The notes beneath the pieces are model-generated. The model had not been told where the DNA came from. It saw only the letters and a program-made list of their open reading frames with translations, and did not search any database. 6,247 nucleotides of DNA from Campylobacterales bacterium (lineage in GTDB: Bacteria > Campylobacterota > Campylobacteria > Campylobacterales > JALSKU01). Below, in pieces: positions 1 through 5,445 of the stretch. Numbering within the stretch: position 1 is the first letter of the stretch; every line of letters begins with the position of its first letter. The position numbers and the translations under genes were made by a program. The stretch spans positions 1 to 6,247 of the forward strand of contig JALVXV010000297.1 of the NCBI GenBank assembly GCA_027038235.1, given 5' to 3'.

Positions 1-209
1 TTGCACTTTTGCTAAAAGTTTTTATAGAGTTTGAAAGAGCTTACCTCGGTATAAATAAACCGCAAGAAAGGATAAAACCTATCAAGGAAAAAGAGGTATT
101 TATCTCAGATGCAGAAGCTAAAAGAAGACTTGAAAATAAAAGAAAAAAATCAGAAGAAGTTGTAGAGTGTGTCCTAGAAGAGGGCGGAGATGTGGAAGAT
201 GAAGTGTAA
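1..209 (+). CDS. C-terminal end of a probable TorD-family chaperone for formate dehydrogenase (FdhM-like), partial
   Basis: The reading frame is open from the left edge (first whole codon at position 3) to TAA at 207-209, giving 68 residues; the true start lies outside the window, so the TTG at 9 need not be a start. The first residues, ALLLKVFIEFERAYLG, fit the last helix of TorD/DmsD-type chaperones, which usually ends in a pattern like 'aLl-aFle-Er-yL'. The remaining ~45 residues form a hydrophilic tail, basic in the middle (RRLENKRKK) and acidic at the end (EEGGDVEDEV). In Campylobacter jejuni a TorD-like protein, FdhM, is encoded just upstream of the fdh structural genes and is needed for FdhA biogenesis; the position here agrees. 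TorD-type proteins bind the Tat signal and apo-enzyme in the cytoplasm until the molybdenum/tungsten cofactor is inserted. The assignment rests on a short segment plus context; coding status is firm, function is moderate. Confidence 0.6.
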   Translation, partial: ALLLKVFIEFERAYLGINKPQERIKPIKEKEVFISDAEAKRRLENKRKKSEEVVECVLEEGGDVEDEV

Positions 210-254
210 AACCGTAAGTAAAAGGCAAACTGCTTTGCCTTTTATAGGTTTTAC
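206..254 (+). terminator. Nested hairpin after the chaperone gene, probable terminator
   Basis: An 11-bp perfect stem (219-229 with 234-244, core AAAAGGCAAA/TTTGCCTTTT, loop CTGC) sits inside an 8-bp outer stem (GTAAAACC 206-213 with GGTTTTAC 247-254). The outer arm overlaps the stop codon of the preceding gene. The T-run is part of the stem rather than a separate tail, so termination may be partial. The position directly after a stop codon supports a terminator. Confidence 0.6.
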
Positions 255-276
255 TGTGAACTATCATGTGTGAATC

Positions 277-295
277 CTAAAATCAAGGATTTTAG
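277..295. repeat. Short palindrome (8-bp stem, 3-nt loop)
   Basis: CTAAAATC (277-284) and GATTTTAG (288-295) are exact reverse complements around AAG. It is one of a chain of hairpins filling the gene-free stretch between the chaperone gene and the fdh operon. Nothing indicates a coding role. Confidence 0.7.
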
Positions 296-327
296 TGATG
301 AACACGAGAGTGAACTGTAACCTTGAA

Positions 328-366
328 GAAAATCGTAGCGAGTGAAGCGAGGTAGATTTTCGGTTA
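328..366. repeat. 39-nt intergenic repeat element, copy 1
   Basis: This stretch is identical at all 39 positions to 389-427. Each copy begins GAAAATC and carries its reverse complement GATTTTC 20 nt later (328-334 with 355-361). The copy can therefore fold into a 7-bp stem with a 20-nt loop that contains AGCGAG twice, separated by TGA. It looks like a genome-specific interspersed palindromic unit (REP-like); function unknown. Confidence 0.85.
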
Positions 367-384
367 ATTCACCAAAAAGTGAAT
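367..384. repeat. Short palindrome between the two 39-nt repeats
   Basis: ATTCAC (367-372) pairs with GTGAAT (379-384) around a 6-nt A-rich loop. It fills most of the 22-nt spacer between the two 39-nt copies, so the region alternates large and small hairpins. Confidence 0.6.
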
Positions 385-388
385 ATTT

Positions 389-427
389 GAAAATCGTAGC
401 GAGTGAAGCGAGGTAGATTTTCGGTTA
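389..427. repeat. 39-nt intergenic repeat element, copy 2
   Basis: Exact second copy of the element at 328-366, in the same orientation and 61 bp downstream. The stem arms are 389-395 and 416-422. The copies diverge immediately outside the 39 nt, which argues for a defined unit rather than a longer recent duplication. Confidence 0.85.
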
Positions 428-444
428 TTTTAACGGAGTTAAAA
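428..444. repeat. Short palindrome following copy 2
   Basis: TTTTAAC (428-434) and GTTAAAA (438-444) form a 7-bp stem around GGA. It abuts the second 39-nt element directly, as the palindrome at 367-384 abuts the first. Confidence 0.65.
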
Positions 445-470
445 AGGGTTTCTTTTAACAAAATCAAAAA

Positions 471-539
471 AGCTAAGAGCTAAGAGCTAAAATTGCTTTG
501 CAATTTTTCAAAAAAAGCTCTAAGCTCTATGCTCTTAGC
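471..539. repeat. Tandem 7-bp repeat within a larger inverted repeat
   Basis: CTAAGAG is repeated in tandem from 473 and followed by a partial third copy (CTAA). GCTAAGAGC (472-480) is the exact reverse complement of GCTCTTAGC (531-539). Between them lies a perfect 8-bp hairpin, AAAATTGC (489-496) with GCAATTTT (500-507), followed by a short T-run. The inner part could act as a terminator; the whole could form a branched RNA or cruciform. Confidence 0.65.
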
Positions 540-546
540 CCTAAGC

Positions 547-589
547 AAGAGATATGAAAAATCCCAGCAGGGGATTTTTCATATCTCTT
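547..589. repeat. Perfect 19-bp hairpin upstream of the fdh operon
   Basis: Positions 547-565 and 571-589 are perfect reverse complements with a 5-nt loop, AGCAG. The stem is capped by CCC/GGG next to the loop and has an A5/T5 segment in the middle. It ends 35 nt before the start codon of the small Tat protein. It could be a bidirectional terminator, an RNA stability or processing element in the operon leader, or another mobile palindromic unit. No clear sigma70 promoter is seen between it and the start codon, so a promoter may lie upstream and the hairpin inside the leader. Confidence 0.8.
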
Positions 590-612
590 ACGGCATTGAG
601 ATAAATAAAATG

Positions 613-620
613 AAAGGAGT
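613..620 (+). promoter_or_regulatory. Ribosome binding site fixing the start of the small Tat protein
   Basis: AAAGGAGT lies 4 nt before ATG 625. The frame is open upstream to 493, and an ATG at 610 overlaps this site, but only ATG 625 is correctly spaced and begins the protein a few residues before its twin-arginine motif. Confidence 0.8.
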
Positions 621-624
621 AAAG

Positions 625-825
625 ATGCAAAGCAAAAGAAGAGAATTTTTGAAAAAAGCTCTTGTCGGCTCTGCAGCAGTAGCTATGTCTAGTGCGGCGA
701 TGGCAAATGAGCAACCTTCAAAAGTTCAAGGCTCAAATGGCGTTGTAGTCGGACACTCTCCAAAAAAAGAGATTCTTTATAAAAAGAGTTCTCATTGGAG
801 AGAGTACTACAGTGTAGCATCTTAA
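625..825 (+). CDS. Small Tat-signal protein of the formate dehydrogenase region
   Basis: 66 residues. A twin-arginine signal opens the protein (KRREFLKKA, residues 4-12, with R5-R6), followed by a small-residue hydrophobic stretch and a likely cleavage site after AMA (residue 27). The mature part would be only ~39 residues, ending in a conserved-looking block: Y52, K53, S55, H57, Y61, Y62. From memory this matches the uncharacterised family of short Tat proteins always found beside formate dehydrogenase subunits, whose C-terminus carries a Y-[HRK]-x-[TS]-x-H-x3-[YF]-Y pattern; here a tryptophan follows the histidine. It is the first gene of the operon and its TAA overlaps the fdhA ribosome binding site. 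The Tat signal on such a short chain suggests it either travels with FdhA or helps assembly in the periplasm; its function is not known. The family call is confident, the role is not. Confidence 0.85.
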   Translation: MQSKRREFLKKALVGSAAVAMSSAAMANEQPSKVQGSNGVVVGHSPKKEILYKKSSHWREYYSVAS

Positions 826-832
826 AGGAGGT
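824..832 (+). promoter_or_regulatory. Strong ribosome binding site of fdhA
   Basis: AAAGGAGGT is a near-perfect Shine-Dalgarno sequence, 5 nt before ATG 838 and overlapping the TAA of the preceding small gene. The arrangement suggests translational coupling and sets the fdhA start. Confidence 0.85.
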
Positions 833-837
833 AAGGT

Positions 838-3675
838 ATGAGTAAAGATATGTTAGATAAACTATCTTTGCGAACTGGAAGAAGATCTTTTCTAAAAATG
901 GCAGCACTTGGAGGTGCAGTCGCTGGAACATCTTTGGTAGCAAGTAGCGGTGCAGTTAGAGATGCTACTGAAGAAGAGGTAAAAGATCCATTTCCAGGGT
1001 CAAAGTTAGTAAAAACTGTTTGTACAACATGTTCAGTTGGTTGTGGTATCATAGCTGAAGTACAAAACGGTGTATGGGTTAGACAAGAGGTTGCACAAGA
1101 TCATCCCTTCTCTCAAGGAAGTCATTGTGCTAAGGGTATAGACTCAATTGATACTGTTAAGAGTGCAAAAAGAGTTAAACACCCTTTAAAAAAAGTAGAT
1201 GGCAAATGGCAAAGAATAAGCTGGGATCAAGCTATCAACGAGATAGGCGATAAGATGCTTGAGCTTAGAAAAGAGAGTCCAGATACAGCAATGTTTTTAG
1301 GCTCAGCTAAGATAAGTACAGAGCAATCTTACTATTTTAGAAAATTTGCCGCAATGTGGGGTACAAATAATATAGATCACCAAGCTAGAATTTGACATAG
1401 TGCAACAGTCGCCGGTGTGGCGAATACATGGGGTTATGGCGCTATGACTAACCACCTTGGAGATATCCAAAATGCTAAGTCTATTATCATTTTTGGAGCA
1501 AATCCTGCGGTAAACCACCCTGTTGGTTTTAAAAATTTCCTAAAAGCAAAAGAGCATAACAATGCCCAACTAATCGTAGTAGATCCAAGATATACAAAAA
1601 CAGCTGCAAAGGCTGATCTGTATGCTCATATAAGACCGGGAACTGACATCCCGTTTATGTACGGTATGCTTCATATCATCTTTAAAAACGGCTGGGAAGA
1701 TAAAGATTTTATTAAAAACAGAGTCTATGGAATGGATGAAGTCATTAAAGAGGCAAAAAAATGGACTCCATCAAAAGTAGCTGATGTTACAGGTGTTCCT
1801 GAAGAGAGACTTTATCAAATAACTAGAGCCTTTGCTACACACAAGCCCGGAACTCTTATTTGGGCAATGGGTCTAACTCAGCATAGCATTGGTTCATCCA
1901 ATACAAGAATGGCTCCAATACTTCAATTAGCCCTTGGCAATATGGGAAGAAGAGGTGGAGGATGTAATATCCTAAGAGGACATGATAATGTCCAAGGTGC
2001 AACTGATATGTGCTGCCTATCTCACTCACTTCCAGGGTATTATGGACTAAGTGATGGTTCTTGGAAATACTTTGCTAAGCAGTGGGGAGTTGATTATGAT
2101 TGGCTTAAGGGTAGATTTAAAGCTAAAAAATGGATGAATACAAAAGGCTTTACACTTGCAAGATGGTATGAGGGTGTTATCAAAGAGGATCCTGTGCATA
2201 CAAGCTCTCCTATCAAGGCACTTTGGGTACAAGGAAATGGTATAACTTCCATTGCAAGACAAGCTAGTGTTCAAAAAGCTCTTGATAAGCTTGAACTTAT
2301 AGTAGTAGCTGAACCATTTGCAAATGAAGCAGCAATCCTTACAAATAAAAAAGATGGTGTCTATATCCTTCCAACTGCAACTCAGTTTGAAAATGAAGGA
2401 ACAGTTACCGCTACAAATAGATCTGCTCAGTGGAGAAGCAAAGTAGTTGACCCAATGTATGAGAGCAAAACTGACCAAGATATAATGTTCGCATTTGCTA
2501 AAAAATTTGGTTTTTATGATCAATTTGTAGCTGGTATGAAGCTAAAAGCAAATAAGAAAAAAGGTACTCTTGAAAAGGTCAAAGACAATTTTAAATGGCC
2601 TGAAGATGCTGTCGATGAGGTAGCTAGAGTTATTAAGACCATCGGACTTACTGGCTGGACATCTAATAGACTTAAAAAACATCAGCAAAATTGGCACATG
2701 TTTGAGCCTGTAAATATCTCTGGTATGGGGGCTATGAAAGGCGAATACTATGGACTTCCATGGCCTTGTTGGACAACTAAGCATAGCGGTAGTCCTGTGC
2801 TATATGATGTAAATCTACCTGTAAATGCTGGTGGTATGGGATTTAGAAATAGATTTGGTTTAGTTCATGATGGTGTTAGCCAATTAGCTGGTAGTGGAGC
2901 TACTATCAAAAATGCTAAAATAAAAGGTGGATATCCTGAGCTTAACAAAGATAATATAGAGAAGGTTCTTGGTATCAAGTTGACTTCAGAACAAAAAGCA
3001 GCAATGGGTAAAAATTGGAAAGTTGATGTGAGTGATCAAATAGCTGAACTTGCACTTAAGGCTGGAGTAGCACCTTATGGAAATGCTAAAGCTAGAGCAC
3101 TTGTTTGGACATTCCCTGATAAGATTCCAATGCATAGAGAACCACTTCATACTCCAAGATTTGATTTGGCTAAAAAGTACCCAACATATAAAGATAAACC
3201 AAATCATTATAGAGTTGATACTAGATATGAATCAGTTCAGAAAAAAGATTGGTCTAAAGAGTTCCCTATCAATCTTGTTACAGGAAGATTGGTTACTCAT
3301 AGTGGAGCGGGAATTATAGAGAGATGTTCTAAGTATCTAACAAAACACAATCCAGAAATGTTCTGCGATATCAATCCAAACCTTGCCTTAAAGCATGGCA
3401 TAAAAGATGGTGATATGATGTGGGTACATTCACCTGAAGGCACTAAGATAAAAGTAAGAGCTAGATTTACATACTCCGTAAGCGAAGATAGAGTATTCTT
3501 GCCTTTCCATTGGGCAGGAGTAATGCAAGGGGTTGATTTTGGTGAAAATTATCCAGAGGGTACAAAACCATATAGTATCGGCGAAGCTGCTAATACTGTA
3601 ACAAACTATGGATATGACATCATTACTCAAATCCCTGAAACAAAAGCCGGCTTATGCCGTGTAGAGAAAGCATAG
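838..3675 (+). CDS. fdhA: Formate dehydrogenase catalytic alpha subunit, selenocysteine-containing, Tat-exported
   Basis: 945 residues when UGA 1393-1395 is read as selenocysteine (residue 186). It oxidises formate to CO2 at a molybdenum or tungsten bis-pyranopterin centre in the periplasm and passes electrons to FdhB. A Tat signal is visible (RRSFLK, R15-R16). Next comes the [4Fe-4S] motif with Cys62, Cys65, Cys69 and Cys97. The active site reads HQARI-Sec186-H187-SATVAG, the Sec-His pair known from FdhF and FdnG. The molybdopterin oxidoreductase core follows, with GANPAVNHPVG, VVDPRYTKTA and the ENEGTVTATNR segment. The dinucleotide-binding C-terminal domain starts near residue 811 (INLVTGRLVTHSGAG). 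The length agrees with other large periplasmic FdhA/FdnG subunits. Gene callers often split it into 838-1395 and a false GTG start at 1417; there is no frameshift. fdhB starts 10 nt after the stop. Confidence 0.95.
1393..1425 (+). promoter_or_regulatory. Selenocysteine UGA codon with SECIS-like hairpin
   Basis: UGA (1393-1395) is followed, 13 nt later, by a perfect 5-bp stem, TCGCC (1409-1413) with GGCGA (1419-1423), closed by the 5-nt loop GGTGT. Bacterial SECIS elements sit just downstream of UGA, and the E. coli fdhF element also has a GGU-type apical loop that binds SelB. A lower helix may include CAT 1396-1398 with ATG 1428-1430. The spacing and loop fit; SelB recognition is inferred. 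Without selenium, translation would stop here and give a 185-residue fragment. Confidence 0.8.
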
Positions 3676-3685
3676 GGGGTGTAAG

Positions 3686-4279
3686 ATGGCTAGAATGAAA
3701 TTTTATTGTGATGAGGCAAGATGTATAGAGTGTAATGGTTGTACTGTTGCTTGTGAGGAAGCTCATGAACTTCCTGTGGGTATCAGCAGAAGAAAAGTTG
3801 TTACTGTAAATGAGGGAATAGAGGGAAAAGAGTTTTCTGTCTCAGTTGCATGTATGCATTGTACTGATGCTCCTTGTGAGCAGGTATGTCCTGTTGATTG
3901 CTTCTATATAAGAGCTGACGGTATAGTATTGCATGATAAAGAGAAGTGTATAGGTTGTGGATATTGCTTGTATGCTTGTCCTTTTGGTGCTCCTCAATTT
4001 CCAAGAGATGGAGCATTTGGCACTAGAGGTGTTATGGATAAGTGTACTATGTGTGCAGGTGGTCCTGAAGAGACAAACTCTGTAAAAGAGAGAGAGCTTT
4101 ATGGACAAAATAGAATTGCAGAGGGCAAAGTTCCAATGTGTGCTGCAGTTTGTTCAACAAATGCTCTAATAGTAGGCGATGAGGCTGAAGTCTCTAATAT
4201 CTATAGAAAAAGAGTAATGTCAAGAGGAAAAGGTGTAATTGGTGTACCATATGGCTGGAGTACAGCTTACAAAGGTTAA
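3686..4279 (+). CDS. fdhB: Formate dehydrogenase iron-sulfur beta subunit (four [4Fe-4S] clusters)
   Basis: 197 residues. It carries electrons from FdhA to the membrane cytochrome FdhC. Sixteen cysteines fall into four cluster motifs: C13-C16-C19-C23, C56-C59-C64-C68, C88-C91-C94-C98, and C120-C123 with C152-C156. This is the ferredoxin-like pattern of FdnH/HybA/DmsB-type electron-transfer subunits; C8 and C72 are extra. There is no signal peptide and, unlike E. coli FdnH, no C-terminal membrane helix, so it probably crosses the membrane bound to FdhA by the Tat hitchhiker route, as proposed for such short beta subunits. The start at ATG 3686 has only a G-rich upstream sequence (AGGGGGTG), weaker than its neighbours; the next ATG (3695) has no better site. 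The gene lies 10 nt from both fdhA and fdhC. Confidence 0.95.
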   Translation: MARMKFYCDEARCIECNGCTVACEEAHELPVGISRRKVVTVNEGIEGKEFSVSVACMHCTDAPCEQVCPVDCFYIRADGIVLHDKEKCIGCGYCLYACPFGAPQFPRDGAFGTRGVMDKCTMCAGGPEETNSVKERELYGQNRIAEGKVPMCAAVCSTNALIVGDEAEVSNIYRKRVMSRGKGVIGVPYGWSTAYKG

Positions 4280-4283
4280 AGGA
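4278..4283 (+). promoter_or_regulatory. Ribosome binding site fixing the fdhC start
   Basis: AAAGGA overlaps the fdhB stop and lies 6 nt before ATG 4290. The frame is open back to 4239 inside fdhB, but only ATG 4290 has this site and begins directly with a signal-peptide-like sequence. Confidence 0.75.
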
Positions 4284-4289
4284 TTACCT

Positions 4290-5207
4290 ATGAAAAAATT
4301 TATAATCTTTCTCTTTGGTGCAGTTTTACTAAATGCCAGAGAATTCATAGGTAAAGTACCACTGGTTGAAAGTGCTAAAGAAGTTCATTTTACAGGGAGT
4401 CATTTAAACTCCCCTGAACTTCTTCATAATATTTTGCATTATCAAGCATGGGGTGAACTTTTTGTTTACTTTCAAGTTCACTGGTTTAGGTTGCTTTTTG
4501 GTGCAGTAAGCATTGCAGTTTTAGTGATATTTTTACTGCACTATTTGGTTATAGGTCCAAAAGTATTTTCTCATGAGGGAAGAAAATTTTATATATTTTC
4601 TCTCTTTCAAAGAGTTATACATTGGATAGCGGCTCTATCTTTTATCATCATAGTTCCAACTGGATTTATGATAGTGTTTGGCAAATATTTAGGCGGTGGA
4701 GATTTGGTTTTAAATGCTAGGTATCTTCATGACATAGGTGCAGTTATCTTTTTAGTTTCTGTAATACCAATGTTTTTGATGTGGCTTATTCCAATGCTAC
4801 CTACTATCGATGATATCAAATGGCTTTTTATAGCTGGTGGATATTTGACCAAGAAAAAGATAGAAGTTCCTGCCGGTAAGTTTAATGCCGGACAGAAGCT
4901 ATGGTTTTGGTTGGCAACATTAGGCGGATTTGTTATGATCTTAAGCGGTGCTGTGATGTATTTTCAAGATTTTGACATAACTTTACTAAAAAGTTTAAAT
5001 CTTGATCAAATCGACATCGATAGAATCGCTGCAATAGTTCATAACTTTCTTGGAGTTGCTATAGCAGCTTTGTTTATAACTCACCTTTATATGTCTGTTT
5101 TTGCTATCAAGGGTTCACTTGATAGTATGAAAAGTGGATATAAAAGTGAGGATGAATTAAAGCATTTACATAGCTCATTTTATAAAAAACTTATAGGTAA
5201 AAAGTAA
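4290..5207 (+). CDS. fdhC: Formate dehydrogenase cytochrome b gamma subunit
   Basis: 305 residues. It anchors the complex in the inner membrane and passes electrons from FdhB to quinone through two b haems. The N-terminus looks like a signal peptide (MKKFIIFLFGAVLLNA, cleavage after A16), followed by a periplasmic stretch to about residue 65. Hydrophobic segments lie near 66-88, 109-131, 148-170, 204-225 and 246-270. Histidines expected to bind haem are H111 (RVIHW), H147 (YLHDIGA), H251 (IVHNF) and H265 (THLYMS). The 14-residue spacing of the last pair equals that of His155/His169 in E. coli FdnI. Compared with FdnI it carries roughly 90 extra N-terminal residues (signal peptide plus an additional membrane helix), which I recall as usual for this phylum. 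A terminator follows 8 nt after the stop, closing the operon. Confidence 0.93.
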   Translation: MKKFIIFLFGAVLLNAREFIGKVPLVESAKEVHFTGSHLNSPELLHNILHYQAWGELFVYFQVHWFRLLFGAVSIAVLVIFLLHYLVIGPKVFSHEGRKFYIFSLFQRVIHWIAALSFIIIVPTGFMIVFGKYLGGGDLVLNARYLHDIGAVIFLVSVIPMFLMWLIPMLPTIDDIKWLFIAGGYLTKKKIEVPAGKFNAGQKLWFWLATLGGFVMILSGAVMYFQDFDITLLKSLNLDQIDIDRIAAIVHNFLGVAIAALFITHLYMSVFAIKGSLDSMKSGYKSEDELKHLHSSFYKKLIGKK

Positions 5208-5215
5208 GTTTTTCT

Positions 5216-5277
5216 AAGTTTGTGCCATCTTTATCGATACCTCCTTAAATAAAAAAGGTGGCACAAACTTGTTTTTT
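5216..5277 (+). terminator. Intrinsic terminator after fdhC
   Basis: AAGTTTGTGCCA (5216-5227) is the exact reverse complement of TGGCACAAACTT (5259-5270), a 12-bp stem followed by G and six T residues (5272-5277). The 31-nt loop is long, but CCTT (5243-5246) can pair with AAGG (5255-5258) to shorten it. It should end most fdhABC transcripts before the toxin-antitoxin genes and fdhD. Confidence 0.8.
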
Positions 5278-5333
5278 ATAAACAAATATGCTAAAATCGC
5301 ATATTTGTATTTGTTTCAATGCCAAAAAACAAG
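5268..5333. repeat. Nested palindrome upstream of the toxin-antitoxin genes, possible operator
   Basis: An inner perfect inverted repeat, ACAAATATGC (5282-5291) with GCATATTTGT (5299-5308) around 7 nt, is enclosed by an outer one, CTTGTTTTTT (5268-5277) with AAAAAACAAG (5324-5333). The outer left arm includes the terminator T-run. The inner repeat is centred on a possible -10 hexamer (5292-5297), the geometry expected of an operator; a cruciform or RNA hairpin is the alternative. Confidence 0.65.
5269..5297 (+). promoter_or_regulatory. Possible upstream sigma70 promoter within the palindrome
   Basis: TTGTTT (5269-5274), a 17-nt spacer, then an extended -10, TGC-TAAAAT (5289-5297). Spacing and hexamers are good, but the region is AT-rich and the elements overlap the fdhC terminator T-run and the nested palindrome, so this may be chance. 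Confidence 0.4.
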
Positions 5334-5340
5334 GTGTAAA

Positions 5341-5369
5341 GGCGGGGAGGAGTAAAGGGAGTAGTTGGG
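5341..5369 (+). other. G-rich tract upstream of the toxin-antitoxin promoter
   Basis: In an otherwise AT-rich spacer this stretch has five G-runs (GG, GGGG, GG, GGG, GGG) on the + strand. It could form a weak two-layer G-quadruplex or be remnant purine-rich leader sequence. It ends just before the -35 element at 5370. No coding content is seen. Confidence 0.4.
5348..5358 (+). repeat. 11-bp direct repeat flanking the toxin-antitoxin cassette, left copy
   Basis: AGGAGTAAAGG here is identical to 6062-6072 in front of fdhD. The two copies bracket the promoter and both cassette genes. The word contains a Shine-Dalgarno core, so independent origin is possible (GGAGTAAAG also occurs before the small Tat gene). 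Confidence 0.45.
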
Positions 5370-5398
5370 TTGTATTGTCTATTTTATTATGATATAAT
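5370..5398 (+). promoter_or_regulatory. sigma70-type promoter of the toxin-antitoxin operon
   Basis: TTGTAT (5370-5375), a 17-nt spacer, then a consensus -10 TATAAT (5393-5398) preceded by the extended TGA (5390-5392). Transcription would start near 5405, leaving a leader of about 23 nt before ATG 5428. ATTAT/ATAAT symmetry (5386-5390 with 5394-5398) covers the -10 and could be a binding site for the antitoxin. With no terminator before fdhD, this is also the nearest visible promoter for fdhD. Confidence 0.75.
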
Positions 5399-5406
5399 TT
5401 ATCTAA

Positions 5407-5445
5407 TATTCCAATAAAGGAGAGTATATGTTAGAATATGGAATA
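5407..5445 (+). repeat. Inverted repeat around the antitoxin start codon
   Basis: TATTCCA (5407-5413) is the reverse complement of TGGAATA (5439-5445). The ribosome binding site AAAGGAGAG (5416-5424) and ATG 5428 lie in the 25-nt loop. It could be part of an operator or a weak leader hairpin; 7 bp with a long loop may be chance. Confidence 0.35.

Noticed and set aside
328..427. CRISPR array
   Set aside because: Only two copies with a 22-bp spacer that is itself a palindrome, no further repeats and no cas genes.
606..611. TAAAAT as the -10 box of the fdh operon
   Set aside because: It would start transcription at or inside the ribosome binding site (613-620), and no -35 is visible at the right distance; the upstream sequence is the arm of the 19-bp hairpin.
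493..624. N-terminal extension of the small Tat protein back to 493
   Set aside because: That stretch translates the palindromic intergenic region and would bury the Tat signal; ATG 625 has the proper ribosome binding site.
1393..1395. TGA stop splitting fdhA into two genes or marking a pseudogene
   Set aside because: The frame continues without shift, both halves match one formate dehydrogenase, the stop falls on the metal-ligand position and a SECIS-like hairpin follows; selenocysteine explains it.
2047..2523. Minus-strand 158-residue ORF and other antisense ORFs within fdhA, fdhB and the TA genes
   Set aside because: They are shadows of well-supported genes on the plus strand, with no recognisable domains and no fitting ribosome binding sites.
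1417..3675. Separate gene starting at GTG 1417
   Set aside because: GTG lies in the conserved active-site region and in the SECIS hairpin loop; there is no ribosome binding site and the protein would lack its cluster and active site.
4239..4289. fdhC start at 4239, overlapping fdhB
   Set aside because: No ribosome binding site there, and ATG 4290 starts exactly at the signal peptide with AAAGGA in front.
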